Positions 60,600 through 64,000 of a stretch of DNA of 64,000 nt are shown one piece after another. Position 1 is the stretch's first letter. Every line of letters starts with the position of its first letter. The DNA is taken from positions 5,645,411 through 5,709,410 of the forward strand of contig NZ_CP054839.1 of assembly GCF_018141105.1 (NCBI RefSeq), read 5' to 3'. Under the pieces are notes generated by a model. It saw nothing but the letters and a program-made list of their open reading frames with translations. It was not told the origin of the DNA and did no database searches. Both the position numbers and the translations under genes were made by a program. This stretch comes from Saccharopolyspora erythraea (lineage in GTDB: Bacteria; Actinomycetota; Actinomycetes; Mycobacteriales; Pseudonocardiaceae).

Positions 60600-60693
60600 A
60601 CCACGATCATCTCACCGCACAACACAAACCACGCACAGCGACTCGCCCTATTACCGAAAGATCATTAGGTTCTGCATCACCACAGGAATGGAA

Positions 60694-60736
60694 CCTGCCC
60701 GCCCCCACGCGCGGTCGGCGCATGGGGGCGGGCAGG
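60694..60736. terminator. Perfect hairpin terminator downstream of the IS
   Basis: CCTGCCCGCCCCCA and TGGGGGCGGGCAGG form a perfect 14-bp stem. It would have terminated the papain-like gene before the IS arrived, and still serves the converging isomerase operon. Confidence 0.78.
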
Positions 60737-60767
60737 AGCTACCGGAGTCGAACGGGCGGAACACCCG

Positions 60768-61634
60768 TCAGCGCACGAGTTCCTTCGTGATCCGCTCGAG
60801 CATGAACTTCGAGGAGTCGACGGCGCGTTCCTCCCACGCGAACACGCACGCGGTCGCGATGCCGTCGAAGTTCATCTCCCGCAGCGTCCCGAAGAACACG
60901 TCCCAGTCCACCTCGCCCTGCCCGATGTCGAGGTGCTGGTGGATGCGCGCGGGAGTTCCGGGCGGGTTGAGGATGTAGCGCAGCCCGGACGATCCCTTGT
61001 GGTTGAAGCTGTCGGCGATGTGCACGTGCTGGAGCTTGTCCCCGGCGTAGCGCAGCATGGCGGGAATGTCGGCGCCCGTGTCGTCGCCGGACAGGTGGAA
61101 CGTGTGCGGGGCGCAGTACAGGTAGTTCACCCACGGCTTGTTGATCGCCCGCACCAGGTCCACCGCCGGGGTGTTGACCTCGCAGAAGTCATCGGGGTGC
61201 GCCTCGAGGTTCAGCGCGATGCCCTCGCGCTCGAAGACCGGGAGCAGCTCCTCCATCGAGCGCCAGAACGCCGCCTCGCTCTCGGCCGGACGCTCCGGCC
61301 TGCCGTTGAACTCCGAGTTCATCTGCCGGCAGCCCAGCTCGGCGGTCACCTCGATCATCCGCCGCCAGTACCGGACCGCGGCCTGGCGCTCGGTCTCGTC
61401 GGGACCGGACCACCGGTACAGCGGCAGCACGCTCGCCACCTGCACGCCGGTCTCCCGCAACGCGCTCTTGAACTCCGCGACCCGGTCGTCGTCGGCGCGC
61501 GGGTGCAGGAAGAACGGCATGAACTCGTCCCGCGGGGACAGTTCGATGTACTCGTAGCCGATGTCGGCCACCGTGCGCACCATCTCCCGGATCGGGAGCT
61601 TGCGCAGCATGAAGGGGTCGAGGGCGATCTTCAC
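60768..61634 (-). CDS. Sugar phosphate isomerase/epimerase (inosose isomerase-like TIM barrel)
   Basis: A 288-residue TIM-barrel protein of the xylose-isomerase-like family. KIALDPFMLRKLPIREMVRTVADIGYEYIELSPRDEF opens the barrel; metal ligands are probably in GIALNLEAHPDDF (Glu), YLYCAPHTFHLSGD (His), QHVHIADSFN (His, Asp) and GIATACVFAWEE. The GTG at 61634 has GGAGG with nine-base spacing and overlaps the stop of the upstream dehydrogenase gene (GTGA). The operon context (Gfo/Idh/MocA enzyme, MFS sugar porter) points to inositol or related cyclitol catabolism. Confidence 0.88.
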   Translation of the reverse strand: MKIALDPFMLRKLPIREMVRTVADIGYEYIELSPRDEFMPFFLHPRADDDRVAEFKSALRETGVQVASVLPLYRWSGPDETERQAAVRYWRRMIEVTAELGCRQMNSEFNGRPERPAESEAAFWRSMEELLPVFEREGIALNLEAHPDDFCEVNTPAVDLVRAINKPWVNYLYCAPHTFHLSGDDTGADIPAMLRYAGDKLQHVHIADSFNHKGSSGLRYILNPPGTPARIHQHLDIGQGEVDWDVFFGTLREMNFDGIATACVFAWEERAVDSSKFMLERITKELVR

Positions 61635-62647
61635 TGGTTGGTTCCTCCGTACAGGCCGGGACGGTCTTTCAGTGCGACGGGTACGACCTGCCCGCTGTGC
61701 AGCGCCTCCACGGTGGCGCCGCAGATCGCGGTGGCCGCGTACCCGTCCCACGCGGATGGCCCACTGGCGGCGCCGTGCGCCACCGAGTCGACCCAGCTCT
61801 GCATCTCCGCGTCGAACGCGTCGGCGAAGCGCTGCTTCCAGTCCTGCGTGATCGCCGTCCGCACCGATGCCGCCGACCGGAGACCCGTCCGCGCGGGGTC
61901 GGGCAGGCGGATCGTCCCGCTCTCACCCACCACCTCGCACTGGATGTCGTAGCCGTACTGGCAGTTGACGAACACCTCGACGTCGATCCGCGCGCCGGAC
62001 TCGGTCTCGAACAACATGATCTGCGGGTCCTGCAGGTGTTCGAACCGCTTGCTGGTGCGCCGCGGCCTGATCACCTGCGCCGAGACGATCTCGTCGTCGA
62101 GCAGCCAGCGCAGCGTGTCGATCTCGTGCACCGCGGTGTCCTGCGCCGCCATCGCCGAATGGTAGGCCTCGGGCACGGTCGGGTTGCGGTGCACGCAGTG
62201 CGCCATCAGCGGGATGCCGATGTCGCCCGCGTCGACGAGCTCCTTCATCTCCCGGTACCCGGCGTCGTAGCGGCGCATGAAACCCACCTGCACCAGGCGC
62301 TCGCCGCGGGCGCGTTCGGCCTCCACGATGCGAAGGCAGTCCTCGACCTCGGTGGCCAGGGGCTTCTCGCAGAAAACCGGTTTGCCCGCCTCGATCGCGG
62401 CCAGCACGTGCTCGGCGTGCGTCGGCCCCCACGAGGTGACCAGCACGGCGTCCACGTCGGCCGACCCGGTCACGTCGGCGCCGGACGGCATCGTCCTCGC
62501 CCCGACTCCACCCGCCACGCTCGCGGCGCGGTCACCGTCGATGTCGGTGACGGCGACGACCTCTGCTCCGGTGACCGCTCGGGTCAGCCGGCGGATGTGG
62601 TCCTGGCCGATCATGCCGGTCCCGATCACTCCCACGCGCACGGACAT
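61631..62647 (-). CDS. Inositol 2-dehydrogenase-like Gfo/Idh/MocA oxidoreductase
   Basis: A 338-residue NAD-dependent sugar or cyclitol dehydrogenase. VRVGVIGTGMIGQDHIRRL is the Rossmann motif, PVFCEKPLATEVED carries the catalytic Lys, and TAVHEIDTLRWLLDDEIV gives the conserved HExDTLRWL-type site with His and Asp. YGYDIQCEVVGESGTIRLPDP continues the substrate domain. These match myo-inositol 2-dehydrogenases (IolG). The ATG at 62647 follows GAAGG; an extra 31-codon head is not conserved. It overlaps the isomerase gene by four bases and lies 37 bases after the MFS porter gene. Confidence 0.9.
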   Translation of the reverse strand: MSVRVGVIGTGMIGQDHIRRLTRAVTGAEVVAVTDIDGDRAASVAGGVGARTMPSGADVTGSADVDAVLVTSWGPTHAEHVLAAIEAGKPVFCEKPLATEVEDCLRIVEAERARGERLVQVGFMRRYDAGYREMKELVDAGDIGIPLMAHCVHRNPTVPEAYHSAMAAQDTAVHEIDTLRWLLDDEIVSAQVIRPRRTSKRFEHLQDPQIMLFETESGARIDVEVFVNCQYGYDIQCEVVGESGTIRLPDPARTGLRSAASVRTAITQDWKQRFADAFDAEMQSWVDSVAHGAASGPSAWDGYAATAICGATVEALHSGQVVPVALKDRPGLYGGTNQ

Positions 62648-62684
62648 CTTCCTTCTCCTCTCAGCAATCCCGCTCGGCGCGGCC

Positions 62685-64000
62685 TCAGGCGCTGAAGCGC
62701 GCGTGCAGCTCGGTTTCCAGCGTTTCCAGGGAACGGCCACGGGTTTCCTGCACGTACCTGGCGACGAAACCGAGAGCGAGCACGCCGACGGCGACGAAGA
62801 CGAGGAACGTGTAGGAAATCGTGAACGCGTCGACCATGACCGGGTAGGTCAGGCCGATGACGAAGTTGGTGGACCACAGCGTCAGGCTCGCGATGCCGAA
62901 GGCGAAACCCCGCATCTTCAGCGGGAAGATCTCGGCGAGCATCAGCCAGGTCACCGGCGAGGTCGCCCCCTGCTGGAAGGCAAGGAACGTCACGGTCAGC
63001 GCCAGCACGACCAGCCCGCGCGCGAAGCCTTCCGGCATCACCATCGACACGACCGCGACCAGCAGCAGTGCCGTCGACGTGCCCGCGATGCCGACCAGCA
63101 GCATCGGACGCCGGTTCACCCTGCCCAGCAGGTAGATCCCGACGAAGGTGGCCAGCACCGAGATCACGCCGTTGGCGATGTTGGCGATCAGGGCGCCGTT
63201 GGCCGAGAACCCGGAGTTCTTCAGGATCTGCGTGCCGTAGTACATGATCGTGTTGACACCGCTGACCTGCTGGACGATCGCGATCCCGATGCCGACCAGC
63301 ACGAGCTTGCGGATCCACGGGACCGCCAGGTCGGACCAGCCGCCGGTCTGCGACTTCTGGTCCTCCTGCGCGAGCCTCTTCACCTCGGTGAGCTCGTCCT
63401 CGGCGCGCTGCGCCGAGCGCACCTGGCGCAGCACCTCCAGGGCGTCGGAGAACCGGCCCTTGGACGCCAGCCACCGCGGGCTCTCGGGCATGACGAGCAT
63501 CCCCAGCCACAGCACCACCGCGGGCAGGGTGGCCACGACGAGCATGTAGCGCCACACGTGCGCGGAGTCGCCGAGCACGCTCGCGATGCCCGCGTTGAAG
63601 CTGAACGCCAGCAGCTGGCCGGTGACGATCATCAGCTCGTTCTGCGTGACCAGCCGGCCCCGGCGCTCGGCGGGTGAGATCTCGGCCAGGTAGGTCGGCA
63701 CGGTGACCGACGCGCCGCCGACCGCCAGGCCGAGCACGAACCGGGCGGCCACCATCACCGCCGTGTTGGGAGCGAAGGTGCACGCCAGCGTGCCCAGCAC
63801 GAAGATCGCCGCGAGCATCAGCAGGTTGCGCCTGCGTCCCCGCGCGTCGGAGAGCCTGCCGCCGAAGAACGCGCCCAGCGCGGCGCCCAGCAGCAGCGAG
63901 CTCGTCACCACTCCCTCGGTGACCGGGGTGAGCCCGAGGTCCTTCTGCATGTAGGGAAGGGCCCCGTTGATCACGCCGGTGTCGTAGCCGAACAGCAGGC
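62685..64000 (-). CDS. MFS sugar porter, inositol transporter-like (N-terminus outside window)
   Basis: At least 438 residues of a sugar porter family permease; the frame is open to the window edge, and the visible start LLFGYDTGVINGALPYMQKD shows only a short piece of helix 1 is missing. Sugar porter motifs are GRLSDARGRRR, LAEISPAERRGRL, VMPESPRWLASKGR, IAIVQQVSGVNTIMYYG and a late PVTWLMLAEIFPLKMRG. VPTYLAEISP and QQVSGVNT are typical of inositol (IolT) and xylose transporters. It is first in an operon with the dehydrogenase and isomerase, so it probably supplies their substrate. Confidence 0.9.
   Translation of the reverse strand, partial: LLFGYDTGVINGALPYMQKDLGLTPVTEGVVTSSLLLGAALGAFFGGRLSDARGRRRNLLMLAAIFVLGTLACTFAPNTAVMVAARFVLGLAVGGASVTVPTYLAEISPAERRGRLVTQNELMIVTGQLLAFSFNAGIASVLGDSAHVWRYMLVVATLPAVVLWLGMLVMPESPRWLASKGRFSDALEVLRQVRSAQRAEDELTEVKRLAQEDQKSQTGGWSDLAVPWIRKLVLVGIGIAIVQQVSGVNTIMYYGTQILKNSGFSANGALIANIANGVISVLATFVGIYLLGRVNRRPMLLVGIAGTSTALLLVAVVSMVMPEGFARGLVVLALTVTFLAFQQGATSPVTWLMLAEIFPLKMRGFAFGIASLTLWSTNFVIGLTYPVMVDAFTISYTFLVFVAVGVLALGFVARYVQETRGRSLETLETELHARFSA

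Larger units (their letters stand above)
59492..60667. mobile_element. IS630-type insertion sequence with TA target duplication
   Basis: The element proper is 59494-60665 (1172 bp). Its ends are inverted repeats: the left reads ATGATCTTTCGGTATTTGGG and the right, reversed, ATGATCTTTCGGTAATAGGG, with 14 identical terminal bases and more matches beyond. TA dinucleotides at 59492-59493 and 60666-60667 are the target duplication characteristic of the IS630/Tc1-mariner group. It encodes a two-frame DDE transposase on the minus strand. Both ends and all catalytic residues are intact, so the insertion looks recent and possibly active. It separates the papain-like gene from its terminator at 60694-60736. 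Confidence 0.93.

Overview
This is 64 kb of very GC-rich DNA with strongly G/C-ending codons, many GTG/TTG starts and tight ATGA gene overlaps. It looks like the chromosome of a filamentous actinomycete, plausibly of the Pseudonocardiales (Saccharopolyspora/Amycolatopsis type). The genus is inferred from gene content only. I found no rRNA, tRNA or CRISPR array. The single intact mobile element is an IS630-type insertion.

Layout. 1-6.5 kb: the tail of an MFS gene, a BCCT osmolyte transporter, a LysR/tartrate (D-malate) dehydrogenase pair beside a decayed dctA dicarboxylate transporter, and a DUF5997 gene divergent from a LysR sensor domain that has no DNA-binding head. 6.5-12.7 kb: a class IV-type lanthipeptide locus, made of a 56-residue precursor with five core cysteines, a LanL synthetase with an unusual Cys-Cys-Cys zinc site, an ABC exporter, and a MauE/thioredoxin-like redox pair. 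12.7-17 kb: a PaoABC-type molybdenum aldehyde oxidoreductase divergent from a TetR gene, with two palindromic operators between them. 17-20 kb: an AbgT transporter plus M20 carboxypeptidase (aminobenzoyl-glutamate type). 20-23.7 kb: GPP34, DUF6010, and a DUF4185/zinc-free ribosomal protein L36 pair sharing a Zur-like box, then a VOC protein.

23.7-36 kb: a LacI gene and, after a perfect 28-bp palindrome, a tightly coupled operon joining a Liv-type ABC importer to sugar-type enzymes (Gfo/Idh/MocA oxidoreductase, DUF993 aldolase-like, TIM-barrel isomerase) and two secreted sugar-active proteins. This reads as import and catabolism of an oxidised glycoside or sugar acid. 36-41.3 kb: a DHA2 efflux pump, a secreted beta-propeller protein, and a rifampicin monooxygenase (rox) with an upstream rifamycin-associated element. 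41.9-51.3 kb: a probable meroterpenoid cluster (glycosyltransferase, aminotransferase, polyprenyl synthase, UbiA prenyltransferase, squalene-cyclase-like protein without DxDD, FAD monooxygenase, methyltransferase, TauD dioxygenase). 51.3-58.3 kb: three large NB-ARC/LuxR-type regulators, one without its DNA-binding domain. 58.7-60.7 kb: a rearranged papain-like protein whose stop codon is exactly where the IS630 element inserted. 60.8-64 kb: an inositol/sugar catabolic operon (isomerase, dehydrogenase, MFS porter) cut by the window edge.

The strongest candidates for something new are the lanthipeptide locus with its redox pair and Cys-rich precursor, and the terpenoid cluster pairing a FAD monooxygenase with a cyclase that carries a single-Asp motif. 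The regulatory sites (RAE, Zur box, LacI and TetR palindromes) are the best-supported non-coding features.
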